Positions 32,462-40,662 of a stretch of 64,000 bases of DNA are shown here, in pieces. The position numbers were made by a program, and so were the translations under genes. Location: assembly GCA_023410475.1 (NCBI GenBank), contig JAEYPS010000021.1, positions 96,738 through 160,737 on the forward strand, written 5' to 3'. Positions within the stretch are counted from its first letter, which is position 1. Every line of letters starts with the position of its first letter. The DNA is from Bacillota bacterium. Its GTDB lineage: Bacteria; Bacillota; Clostridia; Christensenellales; SZUA-584. The notes beneath the pieces were generated by a model that made no database searches, was not told the DNA's origin, and saw only the letters and a program-made list of their open reading frames with translations.

Positions 32462-33940
32462 ATGCAAAGCTATAATCTGTATAAAGATATTTCCGAAAGA
32501 ACGGGGGGAGACATATATATAGGCGTGGTAGGGCCTGTCAGAACCGGCAAGTCTACGTTTATCAAAAGATTCATGGATATGCTGGTGCTCCCTAATCTTG
32601 AGGATACATATGAAAAAGAGAGGGTGGTAGACGAGCTTCCCCAAAGCAGCGCCGGAAAGACGATAATGACGACGCAGCCAAAGTTCGTACCCAACGAGGC
32701 CGTAAGAATAAAGATTAACAACGAGGCCGAGATGAAGGTAAGGATGGTCGACTCCGTGGGCTACATGGTGGACGGCGCCATGGGTTATCTCGAGAACGAC
32801 GTGCCGAGAATGGTGACGACGCCGTGGTTCGACCACGACATACCGTTTGAGGAGGCTGCCGAGACGGGGACGAGAAAGGTCATCAACGAGCACAGCACAA
32901 TAGGCGTCGTGATGACGACGGACGGCAGCATAACCGAGATACCGCGCTCGAGTTACATTCAGGCGGAAGAGAGGGTTATACGTGAGCTCATAGCTCTCGG
33001 CAAGCCGTTCATTGTTATACTGAACTCCGCGAACCCCTATAAAGAGGATACCATAAGCTTGCGCAAAGCTATGGAGGACAAATACGGCGTGCCGGTGCTG
33101 CTTATGGACATTATGCGGCTCTCGGAAAACGACATAAACTCTATGCTCGAAAACCTGCTCTATGAGTTCCCGCTCAAGGAAGTCAATATGGAGCTGCCGG
33201 GATGGGCGAGGGCGCTTTCTCCCGATCACTGGCTGATGGCCGAAGTATTAAAAGGCATATCGGGCACGATAGACAATCTTGAGAAGGTGCGCGACTATCA
33301 CGAGCTTATAGATTCCATGAGAGAGCTTGAGGATGTAAACAACGCTTCGGTTGCCAATATCGAGCTGGGCGAAGGAAGCGTTAATATGCAGCTCGACTTC
33401 CCGGAAACTCTTTTCTACAGAATACTGGGCGACGAGAGCGGCTACCCTATCGAGGACGACTATCATCTCGTGTCTATAGTGAAAGACCTTGTGGGAGCAA
33501 AGAAGCAGTACGACAGGCTGGAATCCGCTTTAAAGAGCGTTAAAGAGACGGGCTACGGGCTTGTTCCTCCGGCAATGGATGAAATGTCGCTCGAAGAGCC
33601 TGAGATGGTAAGGCATGGGGGAAGGTTCGGCGTAAGGCTAAAGGCGAGCGCGCCGTCGCTTCACCTCATAAGGGTTGATATCGAAACGGAAGTTTCGCCG
33701 ATAGTAGGGACGGAAAAACAGAGTGAAGAGCTTGTACGGTATATGCTCTCCGAGTTTGAAAACGACCCCGCAAAGATATGGAAGACGGATATTTTCGGAA
33801 AACCGCTGCATGAGCTTGTTAAAGAAGGGCTTTCAGGCAAGCTGACCAATATGCCCGAGGACGCGAGGATAAAGATACAGGAGACGTTGAATCGAATCAT
33901 AAACGAAGGCAGCGGCGGGCTTATCTGCATACTGCTGTAA
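32462..33940 (+). CDS. spoIVA: Stage IV sporulation protein A
   Basis: ATPase that polymerises on the forespore outer membrane and forms the base layer of the spore coat. The 492 residues match the family length; Walker A is GPVRTGKST (about 24-32), and the middle and C-terminal parts carry typical stretches such as NSANPYKEDTISLRKAMEDK, PGWARALSPDHWLMAEVLKG and the C-terminal end LNRIINEGSGGLICILL, the membrane-surface anchor. The gene stands alone between terminators. Its presence shows that the organism belongs to an endospore-forming lineage. Confidence 0.97.
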   Translation: MQSYNLYKDISERTGGDIYIGVVGPVRTGKSTFIKRFMDMLVLPNLEDTYEKERVVDELPQSSAGKTIMTTQPKFVPNEAVRIKINNEAEMKVRMVDSVGYMVDGAMGYLENDVPRMVTTPWFDHDIPFEEAAETGTRKVINEHSTIGVVMTTDGSITEIPRSSYIQAEERVIRELIALGKPFIVILNSANPYKEDTISLRKAMEDKYGVPVLLMDIMRLSENDINSMLENLLYEFPLKEVNMELPGWARALSPDHWLMAEVLKGISGTIDNLEKVRDYHELIDSMRELEDVNNASVANIELGEGSVNMQLDFPETLFYRILGDESGYPIEDDYHLVSIVKDLVGAKKQYDRLESALKSVKETGYGLVPPAMDEMSLEEPEMVRHGGRFGVRLKASAPSLHLIRVDIETEVSPIVGTEKQSEELVRYMLSEFENDPAKIWKTDIFGKPLHELVKEGLSGKLTNMPEDARIKIQETLNRIINEGSGGLICILL

Positions 33941-33955
33941 TTATGAGTGGTTTTG

Positions 33956-33981
33956 CCCGGGGCATATGCCTCGGGTTTTTT
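33956..33981 (+). terminator. spoIVA terminator
   Basis: CCCGGGGCA (33956-33964) and TGCCTCGGG (33967-33975) pair with one wobble, followed by TTTTTT (33976-33981), 15 bases past the spoIVA stop. Confidence 0.88.
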
Positions 33982-34028
33982 GTTTATGCCAAAACGCATG
34001 TTTAAGAAAAATTTACAATAAAATAAAT

Positions 34029-34074
34029 TTGCCCGATTCTTGTTATATGTTATAATATCGTTAGATGTGCTAAG
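34029..34074 (+). promoter_or_regulatory. marR-type gene promoter with operator-like palindrome
   Basis: TTGCCC (34029-34034), 16-base spacer and TATAAT (34051-34056). GTTAGATGTGCTAAG (34060-34074) follows at the transcription start; it matches the perfect palindrome before accB (34805-34819) at 12 of 15 positions. This suggests that the MarR-family protein represses its own gene. Confidence 0.6.
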
Positions 34075-34112
34075 CAGTTTGCGCAAAATACGAAATCGCG
34101 GTGGGGGAATAT

Positions 34113-34562
34113 ATGACAGACAGGGAGATTAAAAAGCTGCTTAATAATTTGCTCAAAGAGCTGTTCTTCAAGATCCTGCGTATACAGGAGAGGATAGTAT
34201 CAAAGTCGGCAAACGGCAGGCTGAGCAGAACTGAGATGCATATGCTCGAGGCGATAGAGGACGCCGAGACGGCAACGCTGACAAATGTGGCAGCGGATCT
34301 CGGGATCACAAAGGCGACGGCAAGCGTGGCCGCGGCGCGGCTCGAATCCAAAAAGTTCATAGTAAAGATAAAGTCGGACCTGGACAAAAGAATAAGTTAC
34401 CTGGAGTTAACCGAAATGGGTAAGAATTGCTGCGCAAACCACAGGCAGTTTCACGACCAGATGGTGCAAAGTATGCTGAAGGATTTCAAGATATCCGAAT
34501 ACCCGGATGTGCTTCGCTCGCTGCGGGGTCTTTCCGAGTTTTTCAGCCGCATGGAGGAATAA
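34113..34562 (+). CDS. MarR-family regulator, probable fatty-acid synthesis repressor
   Basis: A 149-residue winged-helix regulator: LSRTEMHMLEAIEDAETATL, then LTNVAADLGITKATASVAAARLE as recognition helix region, and KSDLDKRISYLELTEMG as wing. Size and position just ahead of the acc-fab genes match FabT-like regulators, which bind DNA with long-chain acyl-ACP as corepressor in other Firmicutes (inference from context). The ATG at 34113 follows GGGGGA; a GTG four codons earlier is possible. Palindromes related to each other lie at its own promoter and at the accB promoter. A 420-base gap separates it from accB, so the two are separate transcripts. Confidence 0.88.
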   Translation: MTDREIKKLLNNLLKELFFKILRIQERIVSKSANGRLSRTEMHMLEAIEDAETATLTNVAADLGITKATASVAAARLESKKFIVKIKSDLDKRISYLELTEMGKNCCANHRQFHDQMVQSMLKDFKISEYPDVLRSLRGLSEFFSRMEE

Positions 34563-34982
34563 TTAAGAAAAAAGAAAACATATATTAACAACTATCGCTG
34601 CGGGTACCGAATACAATTAATATTTTTAATAGAAAATAAACAAATCCGGCGCCGAATAAATAAATACTGATAACATATAAAGAAAGGCAAGGTAATGACA
34701 TTCATTACAGATGTAACACCTATAACATTTTTGAAACATATGCCGCACACTACAGCGTTGACATATTTACGGTAGCGTGATACTATTTCTAAAATCAGAG
34801 ATTTGTTAGCAGTGCTAACTATTTATTTTGTATAAAACACATCGCGGTTCGATAAACAATAACATATGAAAGGGGGGAGATCTCAAGCGCAATTACATGA
34901 ATATACATATTGCGCAGAATACCAAGGTTATGAGCTCCGCGTGAAAGAATGCAAACAGGAGCATATCATCAGGAGGATTAAT
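34563..34982 (+). promoter_or_regulatory. Control region and long leader of the acc-fab operon
   Basis: This 420-base gap holds no gene I can support. The left half is AT-rich. A promoter and operator lie at 34758-34819. Transcription should start near 34793, leaving a leader of about 190 bases before accB. In the leader are an AAGGGGGGAG run (34869-34878) and an inverted repeat GCGCAAT/ATTGCGC (34887-34893, 34909-34915) that may expose or hide a 15-codon frame starting at 34898. AGGAGG just before 34983 is the accB ribosome site. Confidence 0.5.
34758..34819 (+). promoter_or_regulatory. acc-fab operon promoter with perfect 15-bp palindrome
   Basis: TTGACA (34758-34763), 17-base spacer and TACTAT (34781-34786) make a near-consensus sigma-A promoter. 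GTTAGCAGTGCTAAC (34805-34819), a perfect palindrome with a single central base, lies from about +12. The related site at the marR-type gene and the genes controlled make it a good candidate operator for fatty-acid regulation. Confidence 0.7.
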
Positions 34983-35405
34983 ATGGATCTGGAAACCATT
35001 TTCAGCATCATCGAAAGAGCGGAAAAGTCATCATTCAATAAATTTATATTTGAGACTCAGGAAATAAAGTTATCTTTGGAAAGAGAACCGGCAGGAACGG
35101 TATATTCCGCGCCCGTACAGCCGGTGAAGGAAAAGCCATCCGCAAGCGGCCACGAGCATGACAGCGACGACCTCGTCTTTGCGCCTATATCCGGCGTGTT
35201 TTATGTCGCGAAGGAGCCGGGCGCCGAGCCGTTCGTCAGAGAAGGAAGCAAGGTCAAAAAAGGCGACGTTCTTTGCATCATCGAAGCGATGAAGACGATG
35301 AACGAAATAACCGCGCCCAAAGACGGCACTATAGCCAGCGTACTAAAAAAGGATGCCGAGGCTATCGTCGCGAAAGATGCGCTGTTCAAGTTCGCGAAGG
35401 GCTGA
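34983..35405 (+). CDS. accB: Biotin carboxyl carrier protein of acetyl-CoA carboxylase
   Basis: A 140-residue BCCP. The N-terminal helix (MDLETIFSIIERAEKSS) is followed by a variable linker and the biotinyl domain with the modified Lys in IIEAMKTMNEI and the thumb region SGVFYVAKEPGAEPFVREGS. It carries carboxybiotin between AccC and AccAD. The ATG at 34983 has AGGAGG seven bases upstream and fits homologues; an ATG 39 codons earlier would add an unrelated, non-conserved tail. First gene of the acc-fab operon; accC starts five bases past its stop. Confidence 0.95.
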   Translation: MDLETIFSIIERAEKSSFNKFIFETQEIKLSLEREPAGTVYSAPVQPVKEKPSASGHEHDSDDLVFAPISGVFYVAKEPGAEPFVREGSKVKKGDVLCIIEAMKTMNEITAPKDGTIASVLKKDAEAIVAKDALFKFAKG

Positions 35406-35410
35406 ATCAT

Positions 35411-36772
35411 ATGAAGACAGTACTCATTGCGAACAGAGGCGAGATTGCCGTAAGGATAATCCGTACGTGCAAGAAAACCGGGCTGAGAACCGTCGCTGTC
35501 TATTCGGAGAGCGACGAAGCCAGTATGCATACAAGGCTCGCCGACGTAAGCGTATGCATAGGGCCGCGCCAATCCGATAAGAGTTATCTGAATATGGAGA
35601 GCATACTGGCCGCCGCCAAGGCGTACCGGGCTGATCTCATACACCCCGGCGTCGGGTTCCTTTCCGAGAACGCCGAGTTCAGGCGTGCCTGCGATGAAGA
35701 GGGCATAAGTTTTATAGGCCCATCCGCCGAATCTATGGAATTGATGGGCGACAAGCAGAAAGCCCGCGAGACGGTTGCCGGAAACGGTTTTCCCGTTGTG
35801 CCCGGTTCTAAAGGAACGGTCGGGACTCTCGAAGATGCGCTTAAAGTCGCGAAGGAAACCGGATACCCGGTCATGATAAAGGCCGCAAGCGGCGGAGGCG
35901 GTAAAGGCATACGAATAGTCGGCGAGGAAGCCGAGCTTGAAAAGGCGTTCACAATGGCCTGCAGGGAGGCAGAGCTGGCGTTCGGAGACAGGCGGGTATA
36001 TATAGAGTCTTACCTTCCGAATGCAAGGCATATAGAGGTGCAGATACTTGCCGACGAATACGGCAACACCATACACCTTGGCACGAGGGAATGCAGCCTT
36101 CAGCGTAAAAACCAAAAGCTCATAGAAGAGGCTCCCGCGGCTAACGTAGACGAGGGAGTCTTAAGGGAAATCGAGCAGACAGCCGTCAATATCGCCAAAT
36201 CGATAGGTTATGTCAACGCCGGAACGGTGGAGTTTTTGCTTGCCGCCGACAACAGGTTTTACTTCATGGAGATGAACACAAGGATACAGGTGGAGCATCC
36301 CGTGACGGAGAGCATATTCGGAGTTGATCTGATAAAAGCGCAGATCCAGGTCGCGCTGTCCCACAAGCTGAGCATAAAGCAAAATGACCTCGTTTTAAAG
36401 GGCCATGCTATAGAATGCAGAATTAACGCCGAAAACCCGAGCGAAGGCTTTCGGCCGTCGCCGGGGATTATCAGAGGGCTGAGCCTCCCGGGAGGCAACG
36501 GTGTGCGCGTAGACACGGGTTTTTCGGAAGGCGACGAGGTATCTCCTTTCTACGACTCAATGATCATGAAGATAATATGCATCGGAGACGACAGAAAGGA
36601 AGCGATAGCGCTGTCGCGCGCAGCTCTCGACGAGCTTAGGATACTCGGTGTCGACCACAACTCTTCCTTTGCCAAGGCGATGCTCAGGGATAACGATTTT
36701 ATTTCGGGGAATATTCATACGAAGTGGATAGAGCAATCGTTCATGGAAAGATTTATGCGGGGTATACGATGA
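35411..36772 (+). CDS. accC: Biotin carboxylase subunit of acetyl-CoA carboxylase
   Basis: ATP-grasp enzyme of 453 residues that carboxylates the biotin of AccB. It starts MKTVLIANRGEIAVRIIRTC; the glycine-rich ATP loop is AASGGGGKGIRIV, and HIEVQILADEYGN, EMNTRIQVEHPVTE and PFYDSMIMKII follow in the normal order. The start at 35411 is where homology begins; the frame is open further upstream but only within accB. The stop overlaps the accD start in ATGA. Confidence 0.96.
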   Translation: MKTVLIANRGEIAVRIIRTCKKTGLRTVAVYSESDEASMHTRLADVSVCIGPRQSDKSYLNMESILAAAKAYRADLIHPGVGFLSENAEFRRACDEEGISFIGPSAESMELMGDKQKARETVAGNGFPVVPGSKGTVGTLEDALKVAKETGYPVMIKAASGGGGKGIRIVGEEAELEKAFTMACREAELAFGDRRVYIESYLPNARHIEVQILADEYGNTIHLGTRECSLQRKNQKLIEEAPAANVDEGVLREIEQTAVNIAKSIGYVNAGTVEFLLAADNRFYFMEMNTRIQVEHPVTESIFGVDLIKAQIQVALSHKLSIKQNDLVLKGHAIECRINAENPSEGFRPSPGIIRGLSLPGGNGVRVDTGFSEGDEVSPFYDSMIMKIICIGDDRKEAIALSRAALDELRILGVDHNSSFAKAMLRDNDFISGNIHTKWIEQSFMERFMRGIR

Positions 36773-37623
36773 AACTGTTTAACGAGACGATCAATATTGA
36801 AAACTGCGCAGGCAGCCCCGCGGAAAAGCTTGATAAGCTATATTGCGGGGGATGCGGCAGGGAAATGATAGCCGACATCGTTCACGCCAGCGACTCCGTC
36901 TGTCCTTACTGCGCTTACCTCTTCCGGCAGCCCGCTTACAAGAGGATAGAGATGATAGTAGACAACGGAAGCTTCATCGAGATAGAGCGCGAGGCGGAGA
37001 GTAAAGACCCTATATCGTTCCCGGGCTATAAGACAAAGATAGCTACCGAAAAATCAAAGTCCAAGGTGCAAGAAGGCGTCGTTATCGGCAAGGCTTCCAT
37101 AAAGGGCGTCAGGACGGCGATAGCCGTTATGGACTCGTATTTTATGATGGGCAGCATGGGAACGGTCGTGGGCGAGAAGATAGTAATTATCGCCGAGTTC
37201 GCGACGCTGAACAGGCTTCCGCTGATAATATTCTGCGCGTCGGGCGGCGCGAGGATGCAAGAGGGCATACACTCGCTGATGCAGATGTCGAGAACGACGA
37301 TAGCGCTCGCTAGGCACAGCGCCGAGCGGCTTCTTCACGTAAACGTGCTTACGCACCCGACGACGGGAGGCGTGACCGCGAGCTTCGCGATGCAGGGAGA
37401 CATAACCATAGCCGAGCCAGGAGCGCGCATTGGCTTTGCCGGGCCGAGGGTAATACAGCAGACCGTAAACGACGAACTGCCGGAAGGGTTTCAGATGTCC
37501 GAGTCTCTTTATGAGCACGGGCTCATAGACAGGATCGTGGACAGAAAGGACTTAAGGGATACGCTTGCAGATATACTCGCGCTGCACTGTAAGGCCGAGC
37601 TGCGTGTCCAGCCAAAAATATGA
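36769..37623 (+). CDS. accD: Acetyl-CoA carboxylase carboxyltransferase beta subunit
   Basis: A 284-residue subunit that, with AccA, moves CO2 from biotin to acetyl-CoA, giving malonyl-CoA. The N-terminal zinc ribbon is CGGCGRE and CPYC; the crotonase-like core has MDSYFMMGSMGTVVGEKI, FCASGGARMQEG and THPTTGGVTASFAM. The start overlaps the accC stop by four bases, as does its end with the first possible accA start, so AccC, AccD and AccA are translationally coupled. Confidence 0.95.
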   Translation: MKLFNETINIENCAGSPAEKLDKLYCGGCGREMIADIVHASDSVCPYCAYLFRQPAYKRIEMIVDNGSFIEIEREAESKDPISFPGYKTKIATEKSKSKVQEGVVIGKASIKGVRTAIAVMDSYFMMGSMGTVVGEKIVIIAEFATLNRLPLIIFCASGGARMQEGIHSLMQMSRTTIALARHSAERLLHVNVLTHPTTGGVTASFAMQGDITIAEPGARIGFAGPRVIQQTVNDELPEGFQMSESLYEHGLIDRIVDRKDLRDTLADILALHCKAELRVQPKI

Positions 37624-37634
37624 GGAAGAGCGTT

Positions 37635-38465
37635 ATGTTTAATGAAATAGAAAACCCCGATGTTCAGGCGCAGACGGAAAAGCCATGGGAAAAGGTCATA
37701 AAAGCGCGCAAAGAAAACAGACCGCAGACAAGGGACTATATCGATAAGCTGTTTACCGGAGTTTTTGAGGTGAAGGGCGACAGGTGTTACGGTGACGACA
37801 AGTCTATTGTTACGGCGATAGCGTGGTTCGAAGACTGGCCGGTAACGGTTATTGGACAGCAGAAAGGGCATACTCTCGAAGAGAGGATGATGTGCAACTT
37901 CGGCATGCCGCACCCGGAAGGGTACAGAAAGTCCATACGTGCTTTAAAGCAGGCCGAGAAGTTCGGAAGGCCGGTAATTTGCCTCGTGGATACTCCGGGG
38001 GCGTATCCCGGCGTCGAGGCCGAGGAGAGAGGCCAGGGGCTTATCATTGCGGAGCATCTAAAGGTGATGGCTACGCTCAAAACGCCGACGATATCCGTAA
38101 TAATTGGAGAGGGCGGCAGCGGAGGAGCTTTGGCGCTGTCTTTGTCCGATTGGCTTATTATGCTCGACAACAGCTATTTTTCGGTCATATCGCCGGAAGG
38201 CTGCGCTTCGATATTGTTTAAAGACTCGTCGCTCGCGCGCCAGGCGGCGGAAAATCTTAAACTGACCGCAAGCGACCTTAAAAAGTTCAACGTTGTGGAC
38301 AGCGTAATAAAAGAGCCGGAGGGCTTCGACAGGTTCAATATGAACGAGTGTGTCCAAAATATAAGCGGCGAGATAAGTGCGGCGCTGAAAAGGCTTACAA
38401 GAGTGTCTCCCGACAAACTCGTTTCGAAGAGGCACGAAAGATATTTAGATATGAGAGGACTATAA
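37635..38465 (+). CDS. accA: Acetyl-CoA carboxylase carboxyltransferase alpha subunit
   Basis: A 276-residue partner of AccD. Visible motifs: RPQTRDYIDKLF, FEVKGDRCYGDDKSIV, GQQKGHTLEERMMCNFGMPH, LVDTPGAYPGVEAEERGQ and IGEGGSGGALALSL. I chose the ATG at 37635 because AGGAAG lies just before it; an ATG at 37620, five codons earlier and overlapping the accD stop, is the alternative. fabH follows after two bases. Confidence 0.95.
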   Translation: MFNEIENPDVQAQTEKPWEKVIKARKENRPQTRDYIDKLFTGVFEVKGDRCYGDDKSIVTAIAWFEDWPVTVIGQQKGHTLEERMMCNFGMPHPEGYRKSIRALKQAEKFGRPVICLVDTPGAYPGVEAEERGQGLIIAEHLKVMATLKTPTISVIIGEGGSGGALALSLSDWLIMLDNSYFSVISPEGCASILFKDSSLARQAAENLKLTASDLKKFNVVDSVIKEPEGFDRFNMNECVQNISGEISAALKRLTRVSPDKLVSKRHERYLDMRGL

Positions 38466-38467
38466 AA

Positions 38468-39448
38468 TTGGTAGCATCCGTAGAGATAGCGGGCATAGCG
38501 TGTAAGGTGCCCGAGAAGATATTAACGAACTATGACCTTGAAAAGCTCGTAGATACGACAGACGAATGGATAATAAAGCGCACGGGGATAAGAACAAGGC
38601 ACATAGCCACAACCGAAAACGCGATGGACATGGCTCTTGAGGTTGCGACAAAGGCGCTTAAATCCTCCGGGGTAAGCAAAAGGGACGTAGGGCTTATAAT
38701 ATCCTGCACGATAACGAGCGAGTATGTGACGCCTTCTATGTCGAGCTATGTTCAAAAGGCGCTTAATATCGATAAATGCGCGAATATGGACATATCAGCG
38801 GGGTGCTCGGGCTTCGTATACGCTCTCTCAACGGCGGCGAGCCTTATGGAGACTCTGGGGCTCAAAGCCGCGATAGTGATATCGTCCGAGACTCTCTCCA
38901 AGTATACCGACTGGACGGACCGCTCGACGTGTGTGCTGTTCGGGGACGGCGCGGGGGCGGTGGTTCTGAAGAAAAGCCGCAGGGCGCGCCTGCACTATCC
39001 CATACTCAGAGGCTCCCCCGATAAAGAGGACGTTATTATCTGCAAAAGGGAGCAGCGCAAGACACCTTTCAACGAAGTCGATATTGCCGAGGTAAACCCG
39101 GAGTACATCCACATGAACGGCCGCGAGGTGTTTACGTATGCCGTGAGCGCCGCGGAGGAAGTATTGCACGAGCTTCTCAAAAAATGCGGAGACAAACCGT
39201 TCACCAAGATAATACCTCACCAGGCAAACGAAAAGATCATAGATTACGTCAAAAGAAAACTGCGCTTTAAAGCGGAGCAGTTCTTTTTGAATATTGCGGA
39301 ATTCGCAAACACATCTTCAGCAACCATTCCGATAGCCATGTATGACGCATACTCGAAAGGCTGGCTTAAAAAAGGCGACAGGGTAGCTCTCGTCGCCTTC
39401 GGCTCGGGCCTGACGTGCGGCGGCATCGTGGTGGATTGGACACTTTAA
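38468..39448 (+). CDS. fabH: 3-oxoacyl-ACP synthase III
   Basis: Condenses acetyl-CoA (or branched starters) with malonyl-ACP, the first step of chain building. 326 residues; catalytic Cys C113 in ISAGCSGFVYAL, His in IPHQANEKII and Asn in EFANTSSATIP. The TTG at 38468 is taken as start because homologues begin at this point and GAGAGG lies at the right distance; the upstream open frame belongs to accA's reading region. Starter preference cannot be read from the sequence. Confidence 0.95.
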   Translation: MVASVEIAGIACKVPEKILTNYDLEKLVDTTDEWIIKRTGIRTRHIATTENAMDMALEVATKALKSSGVSKRDVGLIISCTITSEYVTPSMSSYVQKALNIDKCANMDISAGCSGFVYALSTAASLMETLGLKAAIVISSETLSKYTDWTDRSTCVLFGDGAGAVVLKKSRRARLHYPILRGSPDKEDVIICKREQRKTPFNEVDIAEVNPEYIHMNGREVFTYAVSAAEEVLHELLKKCGDKPFTKIIPHQANEKIIDYVKRKLRFKAEQFFLNIAEFANTSSATIPIAMYDAYSKGWLKKGDRVALVAFGSGLTCGGIVVDWTL

Positions 39449-39471
39449 ATATCTAAACGGAGGACAAAAAA

Positions 39472-39702
39472 ATGAAAGAACTGATAATCAAGAACCTTAT
39501 GGAACAGCTCGATCTCGAAAAAGACGAGATCACTATGGAATCAAGTTTTGTCGACGACTTTGAGATGGATTCTCTAGATATGGTCGAAATGCTGATAGAG
39601 CTTGAAAAACAGACGGGAATAAAGATCCCCAACGAAGAGGTCAAAGACATCAAGACGGTCGGCCAGCTCGTAAGCTATCTCGACGGGAAAACGAATGCAT
39701 AG
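39472..39702 (+). CDS. acpP: Acyl carrier protein
   Basis: A 76-residue acidic protein that carries the growing acyl chain on 4'-phosphopantetheine. The attachment site is S34 in FEMDSLDMVEM, followed by helix II as usual. GGAGG precedes the ATG. Its last eight bases overlap fabK. This is a free carrier; another carrier domain is built into the ligase-synthase fusion at 50706. Confidence 0.95.
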   Translation: MKELIIKNLMEQLDLEKDEITMESSFVDDFEMDSLDMVEMLIELEKQTGIKIPNEEVKDIKTVGQLVSYLDGKTNA

Positions 39703-40660
39703 ATTCAAAGGCAGCATATGCGAGCTGCTTGGAATCGAATACCCCATCATTCAGGGCGGCATGGCGTGGGTTTCAGACGCCAGCCTCGCCGCCGCGGTCT
39801 CGAAGGCGGGCGGCCTCGGCGTCATCGCCGCGGGCAACGCCCCGCCCGAATGGGTCAAAGAGCAGATACAAGCCTTAAGGGAGCAGACGGACAGGCCTTT
39901 CGGGCTTAACGTAATGCTCTTGAGCCCGTTTGTCAAAGATATCGCAAAACTTGCCGCAGACGAGAGAGTGCCGGTCGTAATAACCGGCGCGGGAAACCCC
40001 GCCGAATACGTGAAGATGTGGAAGGGAGCGGGCTGCATATTCGGCCCCGTGGTCCCAAGCCGGGCGCTTGCCAAATTGATGGAGCGCATGGGCGCGGACT
40101 TTGTTATTGCGGAGGGCGGCGAGTCGGGCGGCCATATAGGCGAGCTTTCGACTATGGTTCTGATGCCCGACGTCGCGCGGAGCGTCAGTATACCCGTCGT
40201 CGCCGCGGGAGGCATATTCGACGCTGACACGGCTGCTGCCGCCTTTGTGCTCGGCGCTAAGGGCGTGCAGGTGGGCACGAGGTTTGTGCTTGCCGAGGAA
40301 TGCACCGCGCATGAGGAATACAAGAACCGCATCATAAAGGCAAAGGACATAGACATCAAGGTTACGGGCCGCGTAACCGGTCATCCCGTGAGGGTGCTGA
40401 GGAGCCCGTTCGTGTACGAACTCGCAAAGCTCGAGTACGAGGAAGGCGGAGCGGAGAAAATAGAGCAGCTTGGCGCAGGCTCTTTGATGAAAGCCGCGGT
40501 GCACGGCGATAAGGACAAAGGCTCGTTCATGGCAGGGCAGGCGGCATGCATGCTCGACAAGGTACAGCCTGCGGAAGAGATTATACGCGAGATATTTGAC
40601 GAAGAGCGCATAAAGAGCATACTCGAAAACGTGAGCGGTCTTCTGATCGGGAGGGACTAA
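39695..40660 (+). CDS. fabK: Enoyl-ACP reductase II (FMN-dependent)
   Basis: FabK, 321 residues, reduces trans-2-enoyl-ACP in the last step of each elongation cycle and is the triclosan-insensitive substitute for FabI. It belongs to the nitronate monooxygenase-like flavoproteins: IEYPIIQGGMAWVSDASLAA, GLGVIAAGNAP, PFGLNVML, IAEGGESGGHIG, VVAAGGIFD and GVQVGTRFVLAEEC. No fabI is seen in the window. Starts inside the acpP end; fabD follows after two bases. Confidence 0.94.
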   Translation: MHRFKGSICELLGIEYPIIQGGMAWVSDASLAAAVSKAGGLGVIAAGNAPPEWVKEQIQALREQTDRPFGLNVMLLSPFVKDIAKLAADERVPVVITGAGNPAEYVKMWKGAGCIFGPVVPSRALAKLMERMGADFVIAEGGESGGHIGELSTMVLMPDVARSVSIPVVAAGGIFDADTAAAAFVLGAKGVQVGTRFVLAEECTAHEEYKNRIIKAKDIDIKVTGRVTGHPVRVLRSPFVYELAKLEYEEGGAEKIEQLGAGSLMKAAVHGDKDKGSFMAGQAACMLDKVQPAEEIIREIFDEERIKSILENVSGLLIGRD

Positions 40661-40662
40661 TC

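Noticed and set aside
34866..34982. N-terminal extension of AccB
   Set aside because: The 39 extra codons are not like any BCCP, and AGGAGG sits directly before the ATG at 34983.
35201..36115. 304-codon open frame antisense to accB/accC
   Set aside because: The sense strand encodes unmistakable accB and accC. The antisense product shows no family features and no ribosome site.
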